Below the pieces are notes generated by a model. That model did no database searches, was not told where the DNA came from, and worked only from the letters and a program-made list of their open reading frames with translations. From NCBI GenBank assembly GCA_963768415.1, contig CAVYHX010000016.1, forward strand, positions 1 through 64,000: a stretch of DNA of 64,000 nucleotides, given 5' to 3'. Made by a program: the position numbers and the translations under genes. Source of the DNA: CAVYHX01 sp963768415. Lineage in GTDB: Bacteria > Pseudomonadota > Gammaproteobacteria > UBA9214. Positions 18,789 to 27,792 of the stretch are shown piece after piece; position 1 is the first letter of the stretch, and each line of letters opens with the position of its first letter.

Positions 18789-20428
18789 ACCTGCGCAACA
18801 TTCGCGGCGATGTTTTCGGCGGCATCACGGCGGCAGTGATCGCCTTGCCGATGGCGCTGGCCTTTGGCGTTGCCTCGGGTGCCGGCGCGGAGGCCGGGCT
18901 CTACGGTGCGATACTGGTCGGTCTGTTTGCCGCGCTGTTCGGCGGCTCGCCCTGTTTGATGTCCGAGCCGACAGGTCCGATGACTGTCGTATTCACGGCC
19001 GTCATCACCAAGCTGATCGCTTCCGACCCGGCCAACGGCATGGCGATGGCCTTTACCGTCGTTATCTTCGCCGGACTGTTCCAGATCCTGCTGGGCGTCT
19101 TGCGTCTCGGCAAGTACGTCACGCTGATGCCGTACACCGTCGTGTCGGGTTTCATGTCCGGCATCGGCATCATCCTGATCATTCTGCAGCTTGCCCCTTC
19201 TCTGGGCGAGCCCGTGCCGGCCGGCGGGGTCATTGGCGTCCTGCAAAATCTGCCTGAACTGGTGGCCGGCATTCAGCCGCAGGAAACCCTGCTGGCCGGT
19301 GCCACGCTTGCCATCCTGTTCCTGATGCCTGCCAGGCTGAGCCGTTACGTACCGGCGCAGCTGGCCGCACTGGTCGTCGTCACCCTGGCTTCCCTGGTGC
19401 TGCTCGATCTTGACGATGTGCGCCGGATTGGCGAAATACCGACCGGGCTGCCGGAGTTCAGGCTGCCCGTTTTCAATATCGATCAGTGGCAGATCATCTT
19501 TGTCGACGCGATCGTGCTCGGTGTGCTCGGCTGTATCGATGCACTGCTGACCTCGGTAGTGGCCGACAGCCTGACGCGGCAGGAACACAATTCGGACAAG
19601 GAACTGGTCGGGCAGGGTATCGGCAACGTCATGTCGGGCCTGTTCGGCGGCCTGCCGGGCGCGGGCGCGACCATGGGCACGGTGGTCGCTATCCAGGCCG
19701 GTGCCCGCAGTGCCCTGGCCGGGCTGGTCAGGGTAGCGATACTCATCGTGGTCGTGCTGTGGGCCGCGGACCTGACGGCCGTCATCCCGCTCGCCGTGCT
19801 GGCGGGTATCGCACTGAAGGTCGGCATCAACATCATCGACTGGGGCTTTTTGAAACGGGCGCACCGGATCTCGCCCAAGGGCAGCGTGATCACCTACGGC
19901 GTTATCCTGCTCACCGTGTTCGTCGATCTCATCGTCGCCGTCGGTATCGGCCTGTTCGTCGCCAACGTGATGACGGTCATGCGCCTGTCGGAGCTGCAGG
20001 CGGCCGATGTGAAGGCGGTGACCGATCCTGACAGTCCCGATATCGAGTTGACGCCCTACGAGAAAGACATGCTCCAGGAGGCCGGCAACAAGGTGCTGCT
20101 GCTGCACATGCGCGGATCGATCATCTTCGGCGCCTCGCGCGCCATCAGCCGCAAGAACTCGGAGGTCGAGGGACGCGAGGCACTCGTCATCGACATGACC
20201 GATATGAAACATCTCGGCGTATCGTCCGCCCTGGCGCTGGAACAGGCCATCCTCGACATGGTGCGGGCGGGCAAGGCCGTGTACGTGGCCGGCGCCGGCG
20301 AACAGCCGCGCAAGCGTATGGAAAACCTCGGCCTGCTGGAATACATACCGCTCAAGCACTTCCAGGATACCAGGGCTAATGCCCTGCAGCTTGCCGTGTT
20401 CGGGCCGGTTGGTACGGCCAATGAATGA
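18767..20428 (+). CDS. bicA: BicA-type SulP bicarbonate transporter with STAS domain
   Basis: 553 residues. SulP/SLC26 fold with ~14 membrane segments (residues ~15-430) and a cytosolic STAS domain (~440-545). Long stretches match cyanobacterial BicA as remembered: GDVFGGITAAVIALPMALAF (~15-34), PYTVVSGFMSGIGIILI (~122-138) and TRQEHNSDKELVGQGIGNVM (~270-290). BicA is a Na+-dependent, low-affinity, high-flux HCO3- importer. Its position directly after cbbR makes a CO2-concentrating role very likely. ATG 18767 is taken by homology. Confidence 0.92.
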   Translation: MQLFNEINLRNIRGDVFGGITAAVIALPMALAFGVASGAGAEAGLYGAILVGLFAALFGGSPCLMSEPTGPMTVVFTAVITKLIASDPANGMAMAFTVVIFAGLFQILLGVLRLGKYVTLMPYTVVSGFMSGIGIILIILQLAPSLGEPVPAGGVIGVLQNLPELVAGIQPQETLLAGATLAILFLMPARLSRYVPAQLAALVVVTLASLVLLDLDDVRRIGEIPTGLPEFRLPVFNIDQWQIIFVDAIVLGVLGCIDALLTSVVADSLTRQEHNSDKELVGQGIGNVMSGLFGGLPGAGATMGTVVAIQAGARSALAGLVRVAILIVVVLWAADLTAVIPLAVLAGIALKVGINIIDWGFLKRAHRISPKGSVITYGVILLTVFVDLIVAVGIGLFVANVMTVMRLSELQAADVKAVTDPDSPDIELTPYEKDMLQEAGNKVLLLHMRGSIIFGASRAISRKNSEVEGREALVIDMTDMKHLGVSSALALEQAILDMVRAGKAVYVAGAGEQPRKRMENLGLLEYIPLKHFQDTRANALQLAVFGPVGTANE

Positions 20429-20451
20429 ATAGGTCAATCGGGACTGAATCG

Positions 20452-20580
20452 GTGTCAGAGTACAGTGCAGTGGAGAACAGGCTCGACAGTTTTGAACAGG
20501 CGCTGTCGGCAGATTCATTCAGCGGCAACAGGGAACTCCGGCTGACCCGGCAGATCGACAAGCGGGACCGGGGGAATTAA
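20452..20580 (+). CDS. possible 42-residue ORF after bicA
   Basis: GTG 20452 to TAA 20580 encodes an acidic-then-basic peptide (begins VSEYSAVENRLDSFEQAL). No family recognised and no clear ribosome-binding site. It may be an eroded gene tail. Low support. Confidence 0.2.
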   Translation: MSEYSAVENRLDSFEQALSADSFSGNRELRLTRQIDKRDRGN

Positions 20581-20661
20581 GCGGAGAGGGTGGAAGGTCA
20601 AAGGCAAGACCAATCCGGCGGTACTGAAAAAGTAATCATGTAAATAAATGGACGGTGGAAA

Positions 20662-20690
20662 GATTAACAGGGGTCAGTACGCTGTTAATC
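20662..20690 (-). terminator. terminator hairpin of the downstream lipoprotein gene
   Basis: Read on the minus strand, GATTAACAG and CTGTTAATC pair around a 10-11-nt loop, and CTTTCC follows. The stem starts inside the stop codon of the lipoprotein gene. The loop carries GGGGTCAG, so it may derive from a REP-like palindrome. Confidence 0.5.
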
Positions 20691-20930
20691 CTTGTTTAGT
20701 GGACATTCCAGTGTAGTTACATCCATTCCACTCATGATTTTTATCGTGATCAGTTCCTTTGTGACTTTGTCGATTCCTTCGTACTGTGTCCCGGGTGGCA
20801 GGGCGCCGCGATGGGACTCAAAGCATTCACGTCCAGTCACGGGGTCGATAGCACTGCCTGGATCCTGCTGCCCGCAGGCGAGCAGCAGTGCAGAAAAGGC
20901 AAGGTACATGATGGCAGTGAATTTGCGCAT
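20685..20930 (-). CDS. small secreted lipoprotein
   Basis: 81 residues from the inner ATG at 20930: a lipoprotein signal MRKFTAIMYLAFSALLLAC with lipobox LLAC, then a mature part of ~62 residues with two further cysteines (CFESHRG, TLECPLNKD) that could pair. Function unknown. A longer frame from 20999 lacks a sensible N-terminus. It is adjacent to the LCIB-like gene but separated by ~97 bp. Confidence 0.6.
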   Translation of the reverse strand: MRKFTAIMYLAFSALLLACGQQDPGSAIDPVTGRECFESHRGALPPGTQYEGIDKVTKELITIKIMSGMDVTTLECPLNKD

Positions 20931-21026
20931 GTTTGCCTGCTGCTGTCGATGGAATACATGAACGGCGAAACCGGTTGATGCACGGTGCACCATGCTCATA
21001 CCATCGGCGACAGTCGGCCTGGCGCT

Positions 21027-22190
21027 TTACCCGGCAGCCTGCGCGACGATCTCAACCGACTCGGCCTCCGACATGTCACGCATGGCCGTATCCAGGTCGA
21101 TCTGGTCGGGATTTTCCGTGCTCTGTTCACGCAATACGGAAACAAGCTCGGGCTGTTCCATAATACGCTGCCCCCCCTTCCTGTCCCTGAGAAATGCCGC
21201 CCACGGTACGAACTTGGTGGTGGGGAAGGGATCGTCGGGCTGCGGGGAAATGTCGAGATTCAACCCGGATATGTAGAACACGCATTTATCGCGAAAACAC
21301 TGTGCGTGGGAGAGGGTTCGCAGGGTACGATCGAACTCGATCTGGGTATTGATCTGTGCAGCTGTCAGCAGCGGCGATGGTGAAGTCACGATCCAGGGCA
21401 TCGGGTAGATCAGGTGCGATTGCTGATGATTGCGGCCCTCCACCGTCTCGTCCAGTGTGCGCAGATAGTAGAACATGTCCGGCAACAGGTGATCTCCGAT
21501 GGGCACACGCTTTCCTTCGCCGAGCGCGGGAACCAGGTCCGCCAGCTGCCGCTGCAATGTCTCGCTGGCGAGGAAACTCTTGGAGGTACTGTGGGTGTGC
21601 ACGGGGGTAAACTTGCCTTCGACATCGGGTCTGACAATGCGATTCAGCCGTAGAAACAGGCCTTCCTTGCGCGTGCCGCGCAGCAGTCCGTTGTCAATGC
21701 GCAGACACAGTTCGCCGTTGCAGTCTTCCAGTAATACGTCGGACTGCGCAATGCGATACTGTTCCAGGTACCAGTCCAGCACGCCGGCAAGCTTGCCGCA
21801 GCACGCGGTGTGGCGGTTGTCCTTGGTGCGTATCCTGCTATACGTGCCGAAGTGGTTGTCTTCTGGCTCGTAGCCGACATGGCTGGCCTGGATGATCACC
21901 AGCCCCTCGCCGTGCTCTGCATATGGGGCGTGCCGGTCCGTCGCGACCACAGCGCCACCCCGGCCGTGGTTGTAAGGAAAAGTGCCGAAGTGCTTGGTAA
22001 TGACAATGATGGGGTAGCCCTGGTTCTCGTCGGAGCAGAAGGCGCGCGACGGGAGCATTTTGCCCGGTTTGAATCCCAGTGATTTGACATAGTTGTAGAG
22101 TCGCGGAATGAAGCTGCTGTAACGGAACGTGGCTCCGTCAAGATGGAAGTTGCTTATCAGTTCCTCGACATTGGCTGCAGAAGTAAACAT
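21027..22190 (-). CDS. probable LCIB-family (beta-CA-fold) carbonic anhydrase
   Basis: 387 residues, soluble. The pattern FCSDE (C52, D54, E55) ... QASHVGY (H104) ... ACCGKL (C130/C131) resembles the Cys-x-Asp-Glu / His / Cys zinc site of LCIB/LCIC proteins of algae, which are beta-carbonic-anhydrase folds; the Arg in the algal CRDE motif is Ser here. Other marked segments are KHFGTFPYNHGRGGA (~66-80) and GTYSRIRTKDNRHT. The family call is from memory. The location beside the carboxysome/BicA locus fits a role in inorganic-carbon handling. Otherwise unknown. Confidence 0.5.
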   Translation of the reverse strand: MFTSAANVEELISNFHLDGATFRYSSFIPRLYNYVKSLGFKPGKMLPSRAFCSDENQGYPIIVITKHFGTFPYNHGRGGAVVATDRHAPYAEHGEGLVIIQASHVGYEPEDNHFGTYSRIRTKDNRHTACCGKLAGVLDWYLEQYRIAQSDVLLEDCNGELCLRIDNGLLRGTRKEGLFLRLNRIVRPDVEGKFTPVHTHSTSKSFLASETLQRQLADLVPALGEGKRVPIGDHLLPDMFYYLRTLDETVEGRNHQQSHLIYPMPWIVTSPSPLLTAAQINTQIEFDRTLRTLSHAQCFRDKCVFYISGLNLDISPQPDDPFPTTKFVPWAAFLRDRKGGQRIMEQPELVSVLREQSTENPDQIDLDTAMRDMSEAESVEIVAQAAG

Positions 22191-22656
22191 AGGGACCGCA
22201 AATCTCCGTATCCGGTGACCGGACTATCAATATTTCGCAATGTGGATGAATCGAGCCTGCCCGTCGCATAGTGCGCACGGCCGGGGTGCGAACTGGACAG
22301 TATGCATAATTCAGGTACATTTTTCCAGAAGAATCAATGCGATCAGGATCGATTGAAATATAAATGGGGTCAGACTCGATTGATTTTATTCCGCTTCAGG
22401 AATTCGGCTGAGTTGTGGTCCACGTTCCCCGGCTTAATGGAGTCGGCGACGATCAAGTCCAGCTTTTTTTACGAACTAGTCTCATTTATCACCGACCCCT
22501 TTAATTCGCTGTCTATTACAGCGCCTGTGCCACCTCGTACATTGAAAGGCAACGATGGGTTAGATACAAGAGCACAGTTACTGCTTATATAAGAAAAAAA
22601 TTTGTTCTGACACCGATTAAGCGGAGACCGCGAAATCCGAAGCCTGAGTGGCCGTG
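22191..22656. repeat. gene-poor stretch with REP/MITE-like relics
   Basis: No convincing gene. AAATGGGGTCAGACTCGATTG (about 22354-22382) and, reversed, AAAGGGGTCGGTGATAAATG (about 22482-22503) are like the arms of the palindrome at 5548. They look like ends of a decayed palindromic element of ~150 bp. A 96-codon frame across it (22302-22592) has no protein-like character. Confidence 0.45.
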
Positions 22657-23598
22657 CTACCAGATGCCGCTCAGCATGGCTATACCCTGTGCGTTATGCG
22701 CCAGTGCGGTATCCAGCAGTCCGGTGTGCATGCCGCCCAGGGCATACACCGGCATCGGCAGGTGTCTGCAGGCCGCTGCAAAACCCTCCCAGCCGAGCAC
22801 GGGTGCGCCCGGGTGCGACTGCGTTGGCAGGACCGGTGAGAGTACGGCAAACTCCGCGCCCAGTCGGACCGCCTGCAGCAGTTCCTCGCGGTTATGGCAG
22901 GAAGCGGCCCACAGCATGTCGGTCACGGGCGGGGAATTGCGTGTCATGAACTGTGCGGTTTGCAGGTGCACGCCATCCGCGCCAGTGTCTATCGCGAGTT
23001 CGATGTCGCTGTTCAGCAGCACCCGCGCGCCATGCGTGTGGCACAGGGCAATGACATTTGCCGCAAACCGTCGCAGGGTGGCGGCATCCATGTCCTTTTC
23101 GCGTACCTGTACCAGGCGCACACCGTTCTGCAAGGCGGCCTGCAGGCGCTCCATAAAGACTTCGACCCCGAGTTTGCCTGCCTGGGTGATGGCGTACACC
23201 GGCGGCAGGCGCAGGGCGTTCATGATGTCATGATTCGCGGGTAGTAACGGCTTCACATCTATGCAGCGCGGATCCTGCCAGCTCAGCTGCTGGTCCTCAC
23301 ACCCGTGCGGCTCACCCAGCCATTCGGTTACACGAAACAGCTGCAGGTGGGCGGTGGCATGCGGATAACGAAAGTCACGCGTGAGCCACGGCTGTGAATT
23401 GCCGATGTCGATGGACAGTTCCTCGTGCAGTTCACGCGCCAGCGCGTCCCGGGGTGATTCGCCGGGCTCGATCTTGCCGCCGGGAAACTCCCAGTAACCC
23501 GCCATGGCCTTGCCGGCCGGCCTTTGTGCGAGCAGCACCCTGCCGTCGGCGCGTCTGAGGATGCCGACAGCGACCTGAATCTCGGGTGGTCTGGTCAT
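22657..23598 (-). CDS. mutT: Nudix hydrolase fused to a ThiE-like domain (MutT type)
   Basis: 313 residues. Residues 1-130 are a MutT-type Nudix domain with box GGKIEPGESPRDALARELHEEL (~41-62), an 8-oxo-dGTP sanitising activity in the family. Residues ~135-313 resemble thiamine-phosphate synthase (VQVREKDMDAATLR, ADGVHLQTAQF, ALGGMHTG). This fused form is common in gammaproteobacteria. Thiamine-phosphate synthase activity is uncertain. Confidence 0.85.
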   Translation of the reverse strand: MTRPPEIQVAVGILRRADGRVLLAQRPAGKAMAGYWEFPGGKIEPGESPRDALARELHEELSIDIGNSQPWLTRDFRYPHATAHLQLFRVTEWLGEPHGCEDQQLSWQDPRCIDVKPLLPANHDIMNALRLPPVYAITQAGKLGVEVFMERLQAALQNGVRLVQVREKDMDAATLRRFAANVIALCHTHGARVLLNSDIELAIDTGADGVHLQTAQFMTRNSPPVTDMLWAASCHNREELLQAVRLGAEFAVLSPVLPTQSHPGAPVLGWEGFAAACRHLPMPVYALGGMHTGLLDTALAHNAQGIAMLSGIW

Positions 23599-23676
23599 GG
23601 ATAGAGGTACGGGTTACGCTTACACGCTGCCTGGCAATGGCAATGCGGAGGAGAACAGGTCCATTCGGGCCCCGGA

Positions 23677-23988
23677 TCAGTCGTTATCACCCAGGCTGGC
23701 ATCCCAGCCCGCATCGCGGGCCCGTTGAAAGGCGTCTTTCTGGATGCGCATATATCGATCCTTTATGTCATCAGGAAGCAAATTGACCTGGTGATTGTAT
23801 TTTGCCCACTCGTCCAGCGTTTTGCCCCACAGCTCCTCGATGCGCTGTATCGGCCATCCGGCACAGGTTTCGGTCTCAGGAATCAGCCCGAATGCCCAGG
23901 AATCCCGGATGATCCGCCCGGCAGCAGTCATGCCGCCGTCTCTGTCCTTGTCGATACCCGGATAGGTTTTAGGGGTAGTGGGGCGCAT
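23677..23988 (-). CDS. uncharacterised 103-residue protein
   Basis: Hydrophilic, rich in Trp and Asp (DSWAFGLIPETETCAGWPIQ, KTLDEWAKYNHQVNLLP). No signal or membrane segment and no family recognised. It lies ~80 bp upstream of the mutT gene in the same direction and could share its transcript. Confidence 0.6.
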   Translation of the reverse strand: MRPTTPKTYPGIDKDRDGGMTAAGRIIRDSWAFGLIPETETCAGWPIQRIEELWGKTLDEWAKYNHQVNLLPDDIKDRYMRIQKDAFQRARDAGWDASLGDND

Positions 23989-24401
23989 GCGGAGTAGTGT
24001 GTCTGGTAGGAACAGTCAGCAACTGATCAGGGATTCTGAGCGTATGATTATAGAGTCAGAGCCTGATATTTCCTAATCCCCGCTCCATCCGTATACGGTG
24101 GACATCGCAGCCAGGCAGACTGGAGGTGGAACCCGGTCGGAATAAGGGCCCCTGAACCCGTACGTGCGCCTGCCGTCCCGTGCGGAGCAGATGTCGCTGA
24201 CCCCTGCCGTTTCACAAGCTGTCGAGCAGTGCCCCGGCAGGGTTGAAGTGGCAGATTACAGCATCTGCTGCCGTTTGCAGGAGCGTATTTCCAGTCTCAG
24301 GCAGGAGAACTCTGAGGTCACAGCTCGATGACTATCGTAATGGCCTTGTGACCCGTCAGGATACGGCTGCCCGGTCGGCTGACTGAATCGGCCGCAGCCT
24401 C
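23989..24401. other. gene-poor stretch before the Rubisco relic
   Basis: No clear gene. A 46-codon frame 24191-24331 ending RISSLRQENSEVTAR could be an eroded gene tail. No promoter, repeat or RNA is evident. Confidence 0.3.
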
Positions 24402-24597
24402 CATGCGAATGGTGTCCGTATCGCGCGGGCAGCCTGTGTGGAAGACCGCAACAGGTACGGCACGGAATGTCTCGAGAAGCGAGGCGGTGATGTGTTGCGC
24501 CAGGCAGCCAAGTCCAGTCCGGAACTTGCGACTGCGATGGAGACCTGGAAGGAGATCAGGTATCGAATTCGATACTGTTGACAAGCTCGACATATCC
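24402..24597 (+). pseudogene. C-terminal relic of a second form I Rubisco large-subunit gene
   Basis: The frame from 24402 reads ANGVRIARAACVEDRNRYG..., then DVLRQAAKSSPELATAMETW, and after one extra base near 24560 EFDTVDKLDIS. It aligns with the last ~60 residues of form I large subunits (ANRVALEA..., SPELAxAMETWKEI, VDKLD). It differs from the resident cbbL (LTEAARTSPELAIAMETWKE), so it is not a recent copy. The N-terminal ~85% of the gene is absent and no small-subunit gene follows. Confidence 0.8.
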
Positions 24598-24736
24598 CGC
24601 AAGCAGGAGCGTCGGACTACGGCGTAAAAATCGGCTGCCCGCCGCAAGTCATCGCGGCGTGGACGCCAACCCTAAACAATTATTTTAAGAATCATGATGA
24701 AGATTGACGGTTTTCTTGAGGATTGACGAGTGAACA

Positions 24737-24931
24737 TTGGCCGGCGGCGCGGCGGTTGGCAATGAACTCGGTGGCCGCGGCGGTGCCATTGTCGGTAGCG
24801 CTCTGGGCCTACCCGCGAATAGTGTGCGTATCAGCAAAGGCAAAACTTCGAGCAGGAAAATCATCGAGATCACCGGGCTGGACGCCGGCGAGGTTCACAA
24901 AGTGTTAGCCAGGCACGACACCGGTTTCTGA
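24737..24931 (+). pseudogene. DUF167/YggU-like C-terminal fragment
   Basis: 64 residues from 24737. The second half (LPANSVRISKGKTSSRKIIE) follows the YggU/DUF167 pattern of a strand, then KG.(T/S)SRxK, then IEI. The first half is a Gly-rich stretch (GGAAVGNELGGRGGAIVGSA) instead of the normal N-terminal domain. It looks like a degraded gene end; a glycine-zipper relic is the alternative for the first half. It lies in the same decayed zone as the Rubisco relic. Confidence 0.4.
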
Positions 24932-25096
24932 AACAACTCTCCGTAATAAAACTTCACCTCTCTTGAGTGGGCTGATCCCTTGTAATAATGCTGTCGTGCC
25001 CCCATTATAAAAAGTCCGGGGTATGCTGCAGATAACACCTGAAGAAAGCTGGGGTATTTGCGGAGGACCTCAATTTATTTGCAGGAGAGGCAGTGT

Positions 25097-25393
25097 ATGG
25101 ACGTGGAATTCAATGAGGCCGGATTTCTAAAAAGCAAGGATGACTGGAATGAGGACGTGATGCGCTTTATTGCAGACAGGGAAGGGATTGAGTTAACAGA
25201 TGATGTTATCAAATACGTCAACTCTGCAAGAGAATTGTATGAGGAAAATGCTGTCGTCCCTGTGCTGAGAGAATTCTCCAAATTACATGGCGGTGACAGA
25301 AAAGGTACGCACCTGAACAAAATATTCAATGGCGGGCCAATGAAAAAAATAGCCATGCTGGGTGGACTTCCGCAACCTACGGGTTGTGTGTAG
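25097..25393 (+). CDS. DsrC/TusE-family sulfur carrier with a single C-terminal cysteine
   Basis: 98 residues from ATG 25097 (AGGAGAGG before it); an upstream start at 25058 only adds unrelated residues. The DsrC fold shows in FNEAGFLKSKDDWNEDVMRF (~5-24) and the C-terminal arm LGGLPQPTGCV. The penultimate Cys (CysA) is present. The upstream CysB, which in true DsrC forms the trisulfide with CysA, is Ala. TusE-like or DsrC-like persulfide transfer is therefore more likely than the full dissimilatory cycle. Confidence 0.85.
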   Translation: MDVEFNEAGFLKSKDDWNEDVMRFIADREGIELTDDVIKYVNSARELYEENAVVPVLREFSKLHGGDRKGTHLNKIFNGGPMKKIAMLGGLPQPTGCV

Positions 25394-25517
25394 CGCAGTA
25401 AAATGGTGTCAGGGTAGATCAGATTCTGTTCCGGTTATTCCCCGTGGTCAGACAAACCAGTGTGTTTCGTTATTTCGAACGCAAGTAATGCATGAAAAAA
25501 AGCAGGCGGTGGAATGA

Positions 25518-27275
25518 TTAATTATCGCGTCTGCGGCGTGGCTTGTGCCGTTTTTCAGGAACACGAAAGACGTTGTCGCCGATTTCGCGTTTGATATTCG
25601 TATTTCGCCGAATGATATCGGCCAGGCTGGAGCGCCGCACTACCCGCAGATCATCACGGCCAAGGCTGCGCTCGTACCAGAACCGGTCACCGTCGCGCAG
25701 TGCCTCGAATTGTTCCTTGAGTGAGATATACATCAGTTTCCCGACCATTGCTCCGGGCAGGTGGTCTTCCGCCAGGCTGCCGACCCATACATCAATGTCA
25801 TCGACAGTTGCATAGGCGCTCGCGAGACGGGCCTGGATATGCGGGTCGGAGCTGATATCCGCAAAAGTTTGCGCCGGCTGCAAGCCAAAACCGATGCGCG
25901 CGTCATTGTATCCAGGCAGGCCATGATCACGGCCGCGCTGGATATTAAGTGCAACCAGATCAAAGCCGCCCGCCCCGGGTTCTCCGAACAGGAAGTTGCG
26001 CACATCATCCACTACGTACACGTCCACCTCTTCGCACATCTGGTTGGCGAGTCCGCGTAATAACGGCTCGATGCCGCCTTCGTCTGTAATGTGATGCGGT
26101 GCGAAGAATGCATCACGCAGGCGCAAGTGGCCATGCCGAATCTCCTTTCCGTGCTTGTCCAGCCGCGCAAGGGCCGGGCTCAGGGCGCTGTGACCATAGC
26201 GGTACAGGGCACCGGAAAATACATTGCTGATCATTGCATCGACATCCTGCCGGTAACCCCGGTATGGGGCCAGGGCGTCGGCTCCCAGCAGCATCGGGAG
26301 GTATTCGTTATAGGTAATTGCCTGCATCTGTGCGCCTACGATCCGGCGCGCATGTTCGTAGATCTGGTCACCGTCCAGATGGCGCTTGTGTCTGGCGATG
26401 ATTCCTGCCAGACGATTATGTTCACGCACAAACAGTGTATGCAGCGCGGTAAGTCCCACTTGTTCATTGGCGCGTACATCACCGGCCAGGAACAGGGCCG
26501 GACTGTCACCCCCGGCATTGGGCAGGCCATCGACGTTGAATGGCAACAGGTCATTGTCACTGGTCTTCAGGCGGCCGGTCCCATCATTGGTGCGCAGCGC
26601 TTGCGCACGCGTCTCATCAGACCCGTAGACATTGGAGGCGTCGATCCATGCCGTAATCTCGTTGATTTGTTGCCGGGGATTTTCGGAACCGGTTCCGGTG
26701 TCGATGGCGTACAGCGAACGGTTAAATGCTATGTAATCATCTCCACTCCAGTCCGGATCGAAGTGAAGATCACCTGCCGGGACCGCGATTCCGGCCGGTT
26801 CGGGAGGGCTGGTACCATCGGTCAGGTCAATATCATGGTCCAGGAACTGGCCCCACTGCCAGAGGAAATCGCTGGCCGATACTTCATTGGGCAAGCTATG
26901 TTGTGAATGCGCACTGATGATATTGCTGAGCGCACGCGCGCTGGGCCGGTCCGCCCCGGCCATCTGGGACACGCCATCGGCGTAGTCCGCTGCAAGCCGG
27001 CGCCGCAGAGGGGTGTTAGCCGCGCCCATTGCCGGTGTCTGGCGATTATTGCCACTGCCATCGATACTGCGTATGGAATAACCGCGCCTCTGGTTGCGCG
27101 CCGTGTCCGAATGTTCCCTGCGGATGCGCAGGGCGGGTGATACTGCATCGCTCTCCATGGCTGCGGTAAGCAGGTGTGGCGCAGTACCCGCGCCGGACTC
27201 CGTGATGCCCGCAATTGATGCGATTAGCAGGATTCCCAGGACGGCCGCTGGCCGACTGGAGGCTCGAATGATCAT
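25518..27275 (-). CDS. secreted animal-type haem peroxidase
   Basis: 585 residues with an N-terminal signal (~1-30). An_peroxidase superfamily, related to peroxinectins and myeloperoxidase. The distal His is in QWGQFLDHDIDLT (~139-151), with the Ca-binding Asp next to it. VREHNRLA (~283-290) precedes a long helix, and the proximal His is in YRYGHSALSP (~363-372). FDLVALNIQRGRDHGLPGYN (~440-459) is the family hallmark. Bacterial members oxidise halides or organic substrates with H2O2; substrate unknown. A highly basic tail (RHKPRRRRDN) ends the protein. Confidence 0.9.
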   Translation of the reverse strand: MIIRASSRPAAVLGILLIASIAGITESGAGTAPHLLTAAMESDAVSPALRIRREHSDTARNQRRGYSIRSIDGSGNNRQTPAMGAANTPLRRRLAADYADGVSQMAGADRPSARALSNIISAHSQHSLPNEVSASDFLWQWGQFLDHDIDLTDGTSPPEPAGIAVPAGDLHFDPDWSGDDYIAFNRSLYAIDTGTGSENPRQQINEITAWIDASNVYGSDETRAQALRTNDGTGRLKTSDNDLLPFNVDGLPNAGGDSPALFLAGDVRANEQVGLTALHTLFVREHNRLAGIIARHKRHLDGDQIYEHARRIVGAQMQAITYNEYLPMLLGADALAPYRGYRQDVDAMISNVFSGALYRYGHSALSPALARLDKHGKEIRHGHLRLRDAFFAPHHITDEGGIEPLLRGLANQMCEEVDVYVVDDVRNFLFGEPGAGGFDLVALNIQRGRDHGLPGYNDARIGFGLQPAQTFADISSDPHIQARLASAYATVDDIDVWVGSLAEDHLPGAMVGKLMYISLKEQFEALRDGDRFWYERSLGRDDLRVVRRSSLADIIRRNTNIKREIGDNVFRVPEKRHKPRRRRDN

Positions 27276-27780
27276 AGCTATAATCTTGTTGTTGTTAACA
27301 GAAATATGATTGTTTCTGTTCGCTCTTTTTAATTATCTTTTTAAACTCTATGCATATCAGTAGCATAGAAGCGCAACATGGGTTGATCTCCATGCTGCCC
27401 AATAACAAAAGTAATACATCCCCCTGGGTATATCAAGTTACGCGCGTTACCTGGAACCGCCACTATTCGTAGTCCGGGCCCTGGCCCCCCGGCTACACCA
27501 CGCTCCCGGGTATGCTGGTCGAAACTCCATGGCGCCGCTATTGGCAGGTTGTTTGATGCTGGCCGGCATATTACTGCAGACCTCGATAACGTCCGTGTGA
27601 CAGCGGCACCGGTTGGCGCGCTGTTATCAGTGATGCCTGGAATTCCGGAGATGTTGCAGGTCGGCGCTTGCAGGCAGGATGACAGGATACCTGAGATATC
27701 AATATGCCCGGCCGGTATATGTATGCATGACAGCGTGCTTATCCGGATTACCGCTGGCCAGCATCATGCCTGGCCTTAAG
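27276..27780. other. ~500-bp stretch without a recognised gene
   Basis: Upstream of the peroxidase gene (its promoter should lie here) and past the end of the 27793 gene. A 76-codon frame at 27549-27779 has no protein-like features. No repeat, tRNA or terminator is evident. Confidence 0.4.
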
Positions 27781-27792
27781 CGTTCAGCTGTT

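Noticed and set aside
18686..20518. 610-codon reverse frame opposite bicA
   Set aside because: It has no protein character beyond the codon shadow of a GC-rich membrane gene; bicA itself is a clear match.
22302..22592. 96-codon frame as a gene
   Set aside because: It crosses the REP-like relics and has no recognisable protein features.
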